Below, one piece after another: positions 17,440 to 25,944 of a DNA stretch of 64,000 nt. The position numbers and the translations under genes were made by a program. The DNA is from Limnohabitans sp. Bal53 (GTDB taxonomy: Bacteria; Pseudomonadota; Gammaproteobacteria; Burkholderiales; Burkholderiaceae_C), in contig NZ_NESH01000001.1 of NCBI RefSeq assembly GCF_003063355.1, forward strand, positions 682,001 through 746,000, read 5' to 3'. Below the pieces are notes generated by a model, which had not been told where the DNA came from, made no database searches, and saw only the letters and a program-made list of their open reading frames with translations. How positions within the stretch are numbered: position 1 is the stretch's first letter; every line of letters begins with the position of its first letter.

Positions 17440-18900
17440 TCAGGGCGTGACAGTGGCCGGGCCATCGGCCATGATGCGAGGCGTCAGAAAAATCAGCAAC
17501 TCACTTTTGCGCTGGGCTTGGTCGCGGTTCTTGAACAACCAGCCCAAGCCCGGCACGTCCCCCAGGCCCGGCACCTTGGCTTCGTTGTTGCGGTTGGTCT
17601 CTTCAAAAATGCCGCCCAACACCACGGTACCGCCGTCCTCCACCCGCACCTGGGTCTTGACGTGCTTGGTGTTGATGGCAAACCCGGCTGGGGTGACTTG
17701 GCCCACGCTGTCGCGGTTGACATCCACTTCCAGCACCACCGAGCCATCGGGGGTGATCTGCGGCGTGACCTCCAATTTCAAGTTGGCCTTGCGAAAGGTG
17801 ATCGAAGTCGCGCCACTGGCCGATGCGGTTTGGTAAGGCAATTCGGTACCTTGCTCGATCAAGGCCTTGGTCTGATCGGCCGTGACCACCCGGGGTCGCG
17901 AGACCACCTTGCCCCGGCCATCGGCTTCCAGCGCCGAAATTTCCACATTGATGAACCGGTCGGCTGCGGCATTGAACAAAGACACAGCAAAACTGGCAGG
18001 GATGTTCAGCGTCTGACCCGCCGAGCCCGCTGGCAGCGTGACCTGGTTACCTGTTGTCACCCCAGCGCCCGTTTCAGCATTGCCCGCGCCCACCGCGAGC
18101 GTGCTGGCACCTTGGTTCACACGCAAAGGCACTGCCAGTCCCGCCCCCAAACGCACACCCAGCGATTGCCCGAACTGGTCATCGGCCTCGACGATGCGGG
18201 CCTCGATCAGCACTTGACGCACCGGAATGTCCAGTTGGGCCAGGAGTTTTTGCACCGCCATCAGGCGTTGCGGCAAGTCGGAAATGAACAACTGGTTGGT
18301 GCGCGGCTCTGCCAGCACACTGCCCCGACCGCTGAGCCAGCGGCCACCACCACCCGATCCGGCCCCTTGCAAGCGCTGCGCCACATCGGTGGCCCGGGCA
18401 TATTGCAGGCGCATGCTCATCGTTTGAAGCGGGCTGACCGCCTCCAGCGCGGCTTGGGCGTCAAGATGCATTTTTTCGCGCAGGGCCCATTCGCCTTGTG
18501 GGGCCACCCACAGCACGCGCCCGTCCTGACGTGAAGCCAATCCTTTGGACTGCAACACAATTTGCAAAGCCTGTGGCCAGGGCACATCGGTCAGTCGCAC
18601 CGTCACCTGACCTTTCACACTGTCAGTGGCCACCAGGTTCAAGCCGGTGAACTCGGCAAACACCTGCAGCAAAGCGGTGACCTCGATATTTTGGAAATTC
18701 AAGCTGATGGGACGCAGATCGTCCAAAGGACTGGGTGGCGAATCGCTTTTCAAGGTGGGCACCTCCTCAGGCCCCTGAGGCTTGGCCAACGAGGGCGTCT
18801 GCGCCCCCAAACCGGGTGCCAAGCACAAGCACCAGCAGCACAGTAAGACACGCCACATCGGGTGTGAGGATGCAGGCAAGGAGAGTGGACTGGATCTCAT
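17440..18900 (-). CDS. pilQ: Type IV pilus/competence secretin PilQ (short form)
   Basis: 486 residues from the ATG at 18900. Signal peptide (MWRVLLCCWCLCLAPGLGA), then an STN/N0-like domain (ISLNFQNIEVTALLQVFAEF, NLVATDSVKGQVTVRL), an N1 domain (TNQLFISDLPQRLMAVQKLL, QVLIEARIVEA) and the secretin core with VEDGGTVVLGGIFEE, VPGLGDVPGLGWLFKN and ELLIFLTPRI. Typical PilQ is about 700 residues because of N-terminal AMIN domains; none is present here, so it resembles the shorter HofQ/ComE class. It forms the outer-membrane ring for pilus or DNA passage. Overlaps the preceding gene by four bases (ATGA). Confidence 0.9.
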   Translation of the reverse strand: MRSSPLSLPASSHPMWRVLLCCWCLCLAPGLGAQTPSLAKPQGPEEVPTLKSDSPPSPLDDLRPISLNFQNIEVTALLQVFAEFTGLNLVATDSVKGQVTVRLTDVPWPQALQIVLQSKGLASRQDGRVLWVAPQGEWALREKMHLDAQAALEAVSPLQTMSMRLQYARATDVAQRLQGAGSGGGGRWLSGRGSVLAEPRTNQLFISDLPQRLMAVQKLLAQLDIPVRQVLIEARIVEADDQFGQSLGVRLGAGLAVPLRVNQGASTLAVGAGNAETGAGVTTGNQVTLPAGSAGQTLNIPASFAVSLFNAAADRFINVEISALEADGRGKVVSRPRVVTADQTKALIEQGTELPYQTASASGATSITFRKANLKLEVTPQITPDGSVVLEVDVNRDSVGQVTPAGFAINTKHVKTQVRVEDGGTVVLGGIFEETNRNNEAKVPGLGDVPGLGWLFKNRDQAQRKSELLIFLTPRIMADGPATVTP

Positions 18901-19982
18901 GGTTGCGCCTTTTCCAAACCGATCACCCAAACCGGGCCTTGCGCAACGCGCAAATGCACCTCCTGGGCATGAATGCTGTCGACCACATGGCCTTGCGAGC
19001 CGATACGCTGCCCCACACGGGCGCTCACCCAGTGTGGCCCCGCCATCAAAATCAGCTGCACACCTTGGGCTTGCTGCCACACGCCAGCCACACGGACCTG
19101 TTCCAAAGGCCAGGTGGCAGGGTCGGGCGACAGCGTTGCCATAGGCAGGGCGGGTACGCGGCTTTGCAGCGTCAAAGCGCTGGACCTCAGCTCAGCATCG
19201 ACAGGCACGGGCAACGGAATCTTGCTCTTCAATCCAGCAGCCTCACCGAGCGAAGCCGCTGGAGCCAAAGTGGATGACACAAAGACGCGTTCACCCGTTC
19301 CCGCTCGCAACGCTAGCCGAGCAGATCCCGGCAACAACTCTGCGGGATCGGTGGTTTCAGTAGGTTTTGGCGTTGCGCTTGCCACAGGTGATAACCACAG
19401 CCGAAGCACAGCGTCGATGGCCACACCCTCATCCTGGGGCGTGATGCGTAAACGCTCCAAGCTCCAGAGCGGGCCTCGCGTGTTCAGCGCTGTCCACACG
19501 GCCACCCAATCGTCAAAACGGCCTTGCAACCGCAGCGCCACGGCCTGGCTGGGCCAAGTGCCCACGGCGCGAGGAGGCTCAAGCCGCAAAGACAGCAAAC
19601 GCAGTCCATGCTGCACCAGCAAACGCTCCAGTTGCGGCCAGACCGAGGCCTGGGTGCCTTGAACTGGCCACCAAGCCAGGACGGGAGGTGGGCCAATGGG
19701 GCTGTCCATGGCAGCAGGTTCGTGCTCTGACTTGACCTGTGCTGGCCGTTCTTGCGCATGGAGCTTCGCCTGCAGTTCTTCCATCTGCGCCTCGCTGTCC
19801 CACAGTGCCTCCCAGTCCTCGAACTGCCAGCCGACCACCCCCAGCAAGCCCGCCCCAAAGCCAGCCAAAGCAAATGCCCAGCGACGCGCCAGCCAACGCC
19901 ATCGGTCACGCCACAGGCTGGGCCAACCCGGCCGCCAAGCGGCTGCCAAAGACGCCAAGGACCATGAGCGCCACGGCATCAT
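18897..19982 (-). CDS. PilO-PilP fusion protein (pilus inner-membrane/periplasm alignment)
   Basis: 361 residues if the first ATG of the ATGATG start is used. The N-terminus has one membrane helix (about residues 35-55, WAFALAGFGAGLLGVVGW), a coiled-coil stretch with AQMEELQAKLHAQ, and a ferredoxin-like half (VWPQLERLLVQHGLRLLSLRLE, LRLQGRFDDWVAVWTAL) as in PilO/HofO. After a Pro/Ala/Thr-rich linker near residues 205-290, the last 70 residues match a PilP C-terminal beta domain: WPLEQVRVAGVWQQAQG, HWVSARVGQRIGSQGHVV. Separate pilO and pilP genes are absent, and the operon order places this gene exactly where both should be. Fusion is inferred from order and layout. Confidence 0.75.
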   Translation of the reverse strand: MMPWRSWSLASLAAAWRPGWPSLWRDRWRWLARRWAFALAGFGAGLLGVVGWQFEDWEALWDSEAQMEELQAKLHAQERPAQVKSEHEPAAMDSPIGPPPVLAWWPVQGTQASVWPQLERLLVQHGLRLLSLRLEPPRAVGTWPSQAVALRLQGRFDDWVAVWTALNTRGPLWSLERLRITPQDEGVAIDAVLRLWLSPVASATPKPTETTDPAELLPGSARLALRAGTGERVFVSSTLAPAASLGEAAGLKSKIPLPVPVDAELRSSALTLQSRVPALPMATLSPDPATWPLEQVRVAGVWQQAQGVQLILMAGPHWVSARVGQRIGSQGHVVDSIHAQEVHLRVAQGPVWVIGLEKAQP

Positions 19983-20617
19983 GGCCGCGCCTTGCCGGCT
20001 TGGTACGACTGTGGGTCGGGTGCCTTGGACGCTGGCATGAGGTCCGAGCCCACCAGCGGCCAAGCGGTCTGCCAAACGAACTCCAGTGGCGCTGATGAGC
20101 CCACACCTTCAGCAGCAGACAGATGAACCAGACTGACCAAGGACCAGGCGGCGTCTGCCTCAGGTGTAGCCAATGGCAACGACCAACGCACTTGCGCTTG
20201 CGCCATGCGCTGCACATCCTTGGCCTGGCCATGCAACTCCAGCGTCTGCCCATCCAACAGCAAACTCAGCAACTGAACCGACTCAGGCCCGGCCTCCTGC
20301 AGCAGCACTTGGTGCAAAGCCTCCCAGTTGCGCTGCTTCACGCTGAGCGCCTGCACATGCGCGGCTTGCTGCAGCCATGTGTTTTGCTGCGCCTGTCTGG
20401 CCTTGTCGGCCGCCAGGCGGTTTTGAACCTGCTTCAAACGGGACGCCAGCGCGGCGGCCTCTTGCACCTGTTGCTGCCGCTTTTCCTCCACCAGCGCGCC
20501 CAGCCAAAGGGCCACCAGGCTGCCCACCAGCAAACCGCTCAAAGAGGTCCATCGGCTGTGGAATCTTCGCCGTTGGCTGGCTAAAGCCGGGTACTGCAAC
20601 AAGTTGAAGGCGTTCAT
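19979..20617 (-). CDS. pilN: Type IV pilus biogenesis protein PilN
   Basis: 212 residues from the ATG at 20617 (MNAFNLLQYPALASQRRR), overlapping the pilM stop. The first residues NAFNLLQY resemble the conserved INLLPYR tail that inserts into PilM. One membrane helix (LSGLLVGSLVALWLGALV) is followed by a coiled coil with many Gln and Lys residues (EEKRQQQVQEAAALASRLK) and a small periplasmic fold. PilN pairs with PilO in the inner-membrane alignment complex. Its stop overlaps the start of the PilO-PilP gene. Confidence 0.85.
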   Translation of the reverse strand: MNAFNLLQYPALASQRRRFHSRWTSLSGLLVGSLVALWLGALVEEKRQQQVQEAAALASRLKQVQNRLAADKARQAQQNTWLQQAAHVQALSVKQRNWEALHQVLLQEAGPESVQLLSLLLDGQTLELHGQAKDVQRMAQAQVRWSLPLATPEADAAWSLVSLVHLSAAEGVGSSAPLEFVWQTAWPLVGSDLMPASKAPDPQSYQAGKARP

Positions 20618-21351
20618 CACAGCCAGGCTTTGAGCGCGAGACCCGAGGCCACCAAACGTGGTCCTGCAGCCGATTGCAGGGCTTGCATGACCGCCCAATT
20701 CGCACCCGCATCGCCCCCAACCCATGGCAAACGCTGGCCGAGGACGGCAGGGGGCGTCAAATCGAATTGCCAGTCTTGCGGGGCTTGGGTGAGCAAACTG
20801 TCCACGCCTCCTTTGAGATGGCAGGCCGCCCGTTGGGCTGCGTGCACGGCGGGCTCCACGCTGTCGAGCCGCCAACCGGCCAGGCGCACCCCATCCCTGA
20901 GCGCCCTGATTCGGGCCTGATCACACCCCACCCAATGCACGCGGGACAGCAAGCCCTCGCAGACAGGGTCGGGTTGAAAATCAAAATTGACCTCATCGGG
21001 CGCCAAGCCCAGAAGCTGCGCCGCCTCCATCTGCACCTCTGCGGCCCAGTCATCGCGAGGCAATTGCGCAGGCAACTCCAGCACGCCCGCGATCACCTCG
21101 TCTTCGGCCAAGCCCACCGAAACCCGCTGACGCGAGCGCACGGCCACCTGCCTCAAACCTGAGCCAAAACCGGCCCCCTCCTGATCTGAATCATTGGGGG
21201 CGATTTTTTCCAAGGTGTGTACGCGCACACCTGCCGCTTTGTGCCACGACAAGCCCACCAAAGCCCAACCCGAGCCATCGCAGGCCAAGCCCCAAGCCTG
21301 CCGCACCGGACGATGGGCCACATGCTGCCAAAACCGAGACCAAGATGGCAT
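20617..21351 (-). CDS. pilM: PilM-like actin-fold protein (HofM-sized)
   Basis: 244 residues, much shorter than the ~350 of full PilM and close to E. coli HofM (about 260). Start WGLACDGSGWALVGLSWHK is a degenerate ASKHA phosphate-1 strand; VSVGLAEDEVIAGVLELP, WAAEVQMEAAQLLGLAPDEVNFDF and RLDSVEPAVHAAQRA match PilM blocks. It should sit on the cytoplasmic side and bind the PilN tail. First gene of a four-gene operon, divergent from mrcA. The C-terminal GDAGANWAVMQALQ replaces the usual nucleotide loop, so ATP binding is uncertain. Confidence 0.78.
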   Translation of the reverse strand: MPSWSRFWQHVAHRPVRQAWGLACDGSGWALVGLSWHKAAGVRVHTLEKIAPNDSDQEGAGFGSGLRQVAVRSRQRVSVGLAEDEVIAGVLELPAQLPRDDWAAEVQMEAAQLLGLAPDEVNFDFQPDPVCEGLLSRVHWVGCDQARIRALRDGVRLAGWRLDSVEPAVHAAQRAACHLKGGVDSLLTQAPQDWQFDLTPPAVLGQRLPWVGGDAGANWAVMQALQSAAGPRLVASGLALKAWL

Positions 21352-21364
21352 GATCCCCCCTGTC

Positions 21365-21382
21365 CAAGCCAGAAATGGCTTG
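21365..21382. other. Hairpin with GAAA tetraloop in the pilM leader
   Basis: Perfect 7-base stem CAAGCCA / TGGCTTG around GAAA, 14-31 bases upstream of the pilM ATG on the reverse-strand transcript. It could shape pilM translation or transcript stability; no function is shown. Confidence 0.35.
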
Positions 21383-21486
21383 TATTGAAAAGTTTTGTAA
21401 CATGATTTTTCAGAGTGAACAATCCATTTTTATACTTAAAGTATTCAAATTTAAGACGCAAAACTCCTGTGACAGGACAGAATTTT

Positions 21487-21492
21487 TATAAT
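21487..21492 (+). promoter_or_regulatory. Candidate -10 box of mrcA
   Basis: An exact TATAAT 45 bases before the mrcA ATG, in an AT-rich stretch of the 185-base divergent gap. No good -35 hexamer is seen 17 bases upstream (CTCCTG), so the promoter is probably weak or activator-assisted. Confidence 0.4.
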
Positions 21493-21536
21493 GCAAGGCG
21501 TCCGACCATTCTCTGGGCGCCGCCCAAATCAGCCCT

Positions 21537-23918
21537 ATGCCCCAACAAGACACCACACCGGACACCCCCCGCAAACCACAAGCCAAGTCAAGCGCCTCTG
21601 GCCTTTGGACATGGTTGTTGAAGCTGGCCTTCTGGGCCATGGGCTTGCTTGCCGCTGGCCTGACTTGTTTGCTGATGGTTGTGGGTGTGGCCATGGTCAC
21701 GGCCTACCCCAACTTGCCCGACATCACGGACCTGGCCGAATACAAGCCCAAACTGCCTCTGCGCGTGTTCACCGCCGATGGTCAGCTGATGGGCGAGTTT
21801 GGTGAGGAGCGGCGCAACCTCACGCCCATCCAGGAGATCCCGCAAATCATGAAAGACGCGGTGCTGTCCATTGAAGACAACCGCTTTTATGACCACGGCG
21901 GCGTGGACTACGTGGGCATTTTGCGTGCAGGTATCGCCAACATCGGGCGCTTGAAAAGCCAAGGTGCATCCACCATCACCATGCAGGTGGCACGCAATGT
22001 TTACCTGTCTTCCGAAAAAACATACACCCGCAAGATTTATGAAATCCTGTTGACCTACAAACTTGAACACCTGTTGACCAAAGACCAGATCCTGGAGATC
22101 TACATGAACCAGATCTTCTTGGGCAACCGGGCCTACGGCTTTGCTTCAGCCTCAGAGACCTACTTTGGCAAGCCGCTCAAGGACATCACCATTGCCGAAG
22201 CGGCCATGCTCGCCGGACTGCCCAAAGCGCCTTCGGCCTTCAACCCCATCGCCAACCCCAAGCGCGCCCGCTCACGCCAGCTCTACATCATCGAGCGCAT
22301 GGAGGAAAACGGCTACATCACCGCCCAACAGGCTGTGAAAGCCAAAGCCGAACCTTTGGCTTTGAAGTCATCGGGCAACAAAAAGACCCTCCACGCCGAA
22401 TTTGTTGCGGAAACCGTCCGACAAATGGTTTTTGCCCAATACGGGCAGGACACCTACACGCGTGGACTGAATGTTTACACCACCATTGAGTCCCAGGAGC
22501 AAATGGCGGCTTACCATGCTTTGCGCAAGGGCCTGATGGACTACGAGCGCCGACAGGTTTACCGTGGGCCTGAAAAATTCATCACCCTGCCCCTCGACCC
22601 CAAACAGGCCGAAGACCTCATCGACGAGACCCTGGAAGATCACCCCGACAATGGCGACGTGATGTCGGCGGTTGTGCTGGAGGCTTCCAGCAAAAAGGTG
22701 GTGGTGGTCCGACAAAACAGCGAACAAATTACCATCACCGGCGCAGGCCTTAGCCCTGTTAAATCGGGCCTATCGGACAAGGCACCCGCGGCCAAACGCA
22801 TCCGCAAAGGCGCTGTGATTCGCATTGTCCAACTGCCAAATGGCCAGTGGGAGATCACCCAATTGCCCGAGGTCGAAGGCGCTTTTGTGGCCTTGACCCC
22901 ACAAACCGGTGCCATTCGAGCCCTGGTCGGGGGCTTTGACTTTGCCAAAAACAAGTTCAACCACGTCACCCAGGCTTGGCGACAGCCTGGCTCCAGCTTC
23001 AAGCCTTTCATCTACTCAGCGGCCCTCGAAAAAGGCTTTTCACCAGCGACCATGGTCAACGATGCGCCTTTGTTTTTTGATGGTGGCGTGACCGGCGGCC
23101 AACCTTGGGAGCCCAAAAACTACGATGGCAAATTTGATGGCCCGATGAGTTTACGCACCAGCTTGGCCAAGTCCAAGAACATGGTCTCGATTCAAGTGCT
23201 CCAATCAGTGGGTACACGTCCAGCCCAAGAATGGGTCACCCGTTTTGGTTTTGACGCAGACAAGCACCCGCCCTACCTGACCATGGCCTTGGGTGCAGGC
23301 TCGGTCACCGTCATGCAAATGGCCACGGGTTATTCGGTGTTTGCCAATGGCGGCTACTTAGTCAACCCTCACTTGATCAACCGCATCACCGACTACAAAG
23401 ACCGCCTGTTGGTCGACAGCCCGCCCATTGCCATCAACGAAACTTCACAACGCGTGATCCCTCAGCGCAACGCTTTCGTCATGACCAGCCTGATGCAGGA
23501 AGTCACACGCTCCGGAACAGCAGCTCGCGCTCAAGCGACGCTCATGCGGCCTGATATTTACGGCAAGACCGGCACCACCAACGATGCCATGGACGCGTGG
23601 TTTGCGGGCTATCACCCCCAACTGGCTGCTGTGGTCTGGATTGGCTACGACACCCCCCGCAAATTGGGCGACCGCGAAACTGGGGGCGGTTTGAGCTTAC
23701 CTGTCTGGATCAAATACATGGAAACCGCCCTGCGCAATTTGCCGATCGCCGAGCCTGCGCGTCCCGACGATTTGGTGCAAACGGGTGGCGATTGGGTTTA
23801 CCCGGAATTTGCTGGCAGCAACGGCATTTCCTCACTGGACAGCAACGTCAACGGAAATGCTGAAACCATGCCGCCGGAAGAAGAGCGCAACCGGATTTTG
23901 GAGCTGTTCAGGAACTGA
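21537..23918 (+). CDS. mrcA: Penicillin-binding protein 1A (bifunctional murein synthase)
   Basis: 793 residues. N-terminal membrane helix (about residues 20-55), GT51 glycosyltransferase domain with EDNRFYDHGGVD (catalytic Glu), GASTITMQVARNVYL and NQIFLGNRAYGF, an OB-like insert around residues 310-420, and a transpeptidase domain with SxxK in QPGSSFKPF, SxN in AKSKNM and KTGTTNDAMDAWFAGY. It polymerises and cross-links peptidoglycan at the inner membrane. The divergent mrcA-pilM arrangement is conserved in proteobacteria. The gene ends in a hairpin shared with convergent cyaY. Confidence 0.96.
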   Translation: MPQQDTTPDTPRKPQAKSSASGLWTWLLKLAFWAMGLLAAGLTCLLMVVGVAMVTAYPNLPDITDLAEYKPKLPLRVFTADGQLMGEFGEERRNLTPIQEIPQIMKDAVLSIEDNRFYDHGGVDYVGILRAGIANIGRLKSQGASTITMQVARNVYLSSEKTYTRKIYEILLTYKLEHLLTKDQILEIYMNQIFLGNRAYGFASASETYFGKPLKDITIAEAAMLAGLPKAPSAFNPIANPKRARSRQLYIIERMEENGYITAQQAVKAKAEPLALKSSGNKKTLHAEFVAETVRQMVFAQYGQDTYTRGLNVYTTIESQEQMAAYHALRKGLMDYERRQVYRGPEKFITLPLDPKQAEDLIDETLEDHPDNGDVMSAVVLEASSKKVVVVRQNSEQITITGAGLSPVKSGLSDKAPAAKRIRKGAVIRIVQLPNGQWEITQLPEVEGAFVALTPQTGAIRALVGGFDFAKNKFNHVTQAWRQPGSSFKPFIYSAALEKGFSPATMVNDAPLFFDGGVTGGQPWEPKNYDGKFDGPMSLRTSLAKSKNMVSIQVLQSVGTRPAQEWVTRFGFDADKHPPYLTMALGAGSVTVMQMATGYSVFANGGYLVNPHLINRITDYKDRLLVDSPPIAINETSQRVIPQRNAFVMTSLMQEVTRSGTAARAQATLMRPDIYGKTGTTNDAMDAWFAGYHPQLAAVVWIGYDTPRKLGDRETGGGLSLPVWIKYMETALRNLPIAEPARPDDLVQTGGDWVYPEFAGSNGISSLDSNVNGNAETMPPEEERNRILELFRN

Positions 23919-23926
23919 GTGAGGCT

Positions 23927-23949
23927 GGCCCAAGTGGCAGGCTTGGGCC
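23927..23949. terminator. Hairpin between convergent mrcA and cyaY
   Basis: Inverted repeat GGCCCAAG / CTTGGGCC with a 7-base loop in the 39-base gap. No clear U-tract on either side; termination is inferred from position. Confidence 0.5.
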
Positions 23950-23957
23950 CTGTGCAT

Positions 23958-24287
23958 TCAGGGGGCAAAGTTCAAGCTTTGACCCGATTGCTCCGAGGCA
24001 TAGCGTGACAAGCTCTGCCAAAACTCACCCTGACCCTTGGTGTCTTGCCAGTGCGTGCCGTCGAACTTGTAATGAAAGCCGCCGCAGCGCGCAGCCAGCC
24101 ACACTTCGTGCAGTGGCTTTTGCAAATTGATCACGATCTGGCTGCGATTGGGAAAGGTCAAAGTGATCATGCCCCCCACCCGTTGGTTGTCCACATCGGC
24201 GTCGGTGTCGTCGTTCAAGCGATCGCAGCTGATCTCTACGCCCGCCAGCAGGCGTTCAGCTTGGTCCAAAAATTCAAGGTCGGTCAT
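23958..24287 (-). CDS. cyaY: Frataxin-like iron donor CyaY
   Basis: 109 residues, the usual CyaY length. Acidic first helix ([14 protein letters not shown] and [15 protein letters not shown]) for iron binding, then [38 protein letters not shown], the frataxin sheet, and a C-terminal helix with [14 protein letters not shown]. It modulates Fe-S cluster assembly with IscS. Divergent from lptM with only 12 bases between the two start codons, so each promoter must lie inside the other gene. The order cyaY-lptM followed by a lysine-pathway gene matches other proteobacteria. Confidence 0.95.
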   Translation of the reverse strand: MTDLEFLDQAERLLAGVEISCDRLNDDTDADVDNQRVGGMITLTFPNRSQIVINLQKPLHEVWLAARCGGFHYKFDGTHWQDTKGQGEFWQSLSRYASEQSGQSLNFAP

Positions 24288-24299
24288 TACAATCGCAGC

Positions 24300-24539
24300 A
24301 TGTTGAAGGTGATGAAGATTCTAGTCATGCTGCATGCCCTTGTTGGCGGTGCGGCCGTATTGAGCGCTTGCGGTCAACGCGGTCCGCTGGTCCTGCCCAC
24401 CACACCCGCTTCAGCCGAGCGCGCCACCTTGCCTCAAACACTGAACCCTTTTCGCTCGGCTGCGCCCGCCACCACCAGCGCGCCGGCACCCTCTGCCCCA
24501 AGGACCACGCCACAGCCGCCCACTGCGGCTGCGCCTTGA
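24300..24539 (+). CDS. lptM: Small lipoprotein LptM (YifL family)
   Basis: 79 residues from the ATG at 24300 (a second ATG at 24312 is also possible). Signal helix [14 protein letters not shown], lipobox LSAC, and immediately after it the family motif [10 protein letters not shown]. The rest is a Pro/Ala/Thr-rich tail. LptM-type lipoproteins assist disulfide maturation of the LptD-LptE lipopolysaccharide translocon at the outer membrane. It sits between cyaY and lysA, its normal neighbourhood. It overlaps no other real gene; a longer in-frame upstream extension runs antisense to cyaY and is not real. Confidence 0.85.
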   Translation: MLKVMKILVMLHALVGGAAVLSACGQRGPLVLPTTPASAERATLPQTLNPFRSAAPATTSAPAPSAPRTTPQPPTAAAP

Positions 24540-24618
24540 GATCGATCACAGGGCCCTCTCACAGCCACCTCATCAAGCACCACTTCGTGGTGCCATTTAC
24601 CCCACGCCTTCATAACCC

Positions 24619-25896
24619 ATGACCGCCATCACCACACTCCCCGGACAACCCCACATCGCCTATGCGGGCGACCAGCTGCATGTGGAGGGTCTGCGCCTGT
24701 CCGATCTGGCACGTGTTCACGGCACTCCTTTATTCGTGTACTCCAAAGCTGCCATGCTCTCGGCCCTGGCCGCCTACCAGCGCGGCTTTGCAGGCCGCCA
24801 GGCGCAAATTTGCTACGCCATGAAGGCCAACTCCAGCCTGGCCATCTTGCAAGTGTTTGCCGATGCCGGTTGCGGCTTCGACATCGTCTCGGGCGGCGAA
24901 CTGGCCCGGGTGCTGGCTGCCGGTGGCGACCCGGCCAAGGTGATTTTTTCGGGCGTGGGCAAAACCCGCCATGAGATGAAGCAAGCCCTGCAGGTGGGCA
25001 TCGGCTGCTTCAACGTCGAAAGCGAAGCCGAACTCGATGTGCTCAGCGCCGTGGCGGTGGACTTGGGGAAAGTGGCCCCGGTCAGCCTGCGTGTGAACCC
25101 CAATGTGGACCCCAAAACCCACCCCTACATTTCGACCGGCTTGAAAGGCAACAAGTTCGGCATCGCCCACGAAGACGCGCTGCGCGCCTACCGCCACGCG
25201 GCCAGCCTGCCGGGCTTGAAAGTCGTGGGCATCGACTGCCACATCGGCTCGCAAATCACCGACAGCACCCCCTATCTGGACGCCATGGACCGCGTACTCG
25301 ACCTGGTGGCCGATGTCGAGTCTGCCGGCATCCCCATCCACCACATCGATTTTGGCGGTGGCCTGGGTATCAACTACAACGGCGATACCCCGCCTGAGGC
25401 CGATGCACTGTGGGCACAGCTGCTGGCCAAGCTCGATGCGCGCGGCTACGGCCAGCGCCAGCTCATGATTGAGCCTGGCCGCTCACTGGTGGGCAATGCC
25501 GGTGTGTGCCTGACCGAGGTGCTGTATCTGAAACCCGGCGAACAAAAGAACTTTTGCATCGTTGACGCCGCCATGAACGACCTGCCCCGCCCCGCCATGT
25601 ACCAGGCCTTTCACCAGATCGTGCCGGTGACTCCGCGTTCAGGCGATGGCAAAGTCTATGACGTGGTGGGCCCCGTGTGCGAGAGCGGCGACTGGATCGG
25701 CCGTGACCGCCAGCTGCTGGTGCAAGCCGGTGACGTGCTCGCCGTGTTGTCAGCGGGTGCTTACTGCATGAGCATGGCCAGCAACTACAACACCCGCGGA
25801 CGCGCGGCCGAAATTCTGGTCGATGGCACAAAAGCTCACCTGATCCGCCAGCGCGAATCGGCGTTTGACACCTTTGCGCTGGAGCAGCTGGTCTGA
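24619..25896 (+). CDS. lysA: Diaminopimelate decarboxylase
   Basis: 425 residues. PLP-lysine motif YAMKANSS near residue 70, FDIVSGGEL, GVGKTRHEM, HIGSQITDS, the GGGLGINY glycine loop, EPGRSLVGNAG and the catalytic VGPVCESGDWIG. Fold type III decarboxylase catalysing the last step of lysine synthesis. It follows lptM with a 79-base gap and ends in a strong hairpin. Substrate assignment rests on the CESGD motif and gene context. Confidence 0.96.
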   Translation: MTAITTLPGQPHIAYAGDQLHVEGLRLSDLARVHGTPLFVYSKAAMLSALAAYQRGFAGRQAQICYAMKANSSLAILQVFADAGCGFDIVSGGELARVLAAGGDPAKVIFSGVGKTRHEMKQALQVGIGCFNVESEAELDVLSAVAVDLGKVAPVSLRVNPNVDPKTHPYISTGLKGNKFGIAHEDALRAYRHAASLPGLKVVGIDCHIGSQITDSTPYLDAMDRVLDLVADVESAGIPIHHIDFGGGLGINYNGDTPPEADALWAQLLAKLDARGYGQRQLMIEPGRSLVGNAGVCLTEVLYLKPGEQKNFCIVDAAMNDLPRPAMYQAFHQIVPVTPRSGDGKVYDVVGPVCESGDWIGRDRQLLVQAGDVLAVLSAGAYCMSMASNYNTRGRAAEILVDGTKAHLIRQRESAFDTFALEQLV

Positions 25897-25899
25897 TAT

Positions 25900-25931
25900 G
25901 CCCTGTGCAGCCTGAACCGGCTGCACAGGGC
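25900..25931. terminator. Strong bidirectional hairpin between lysA and msrQ
   Basis: Perfect 13-base stem GCCCTGTGCAGCC / GGCTGCACAGGGC with a six-base loop, starting four bases after the lysA stop and 14 bases before the msrQ stop of the opposite strand. It lacks a long U-tract but suits convergent termination. Confidence 0.65.
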
Positions 25932-25944
25932 CTGATGGCCCGTT

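Noticed and set aside
16777..18534. 585-codon open frame antisense to aroK-pilQ
   Set aside because: It crosses two real genes and the gap between them, and lacks any motif.
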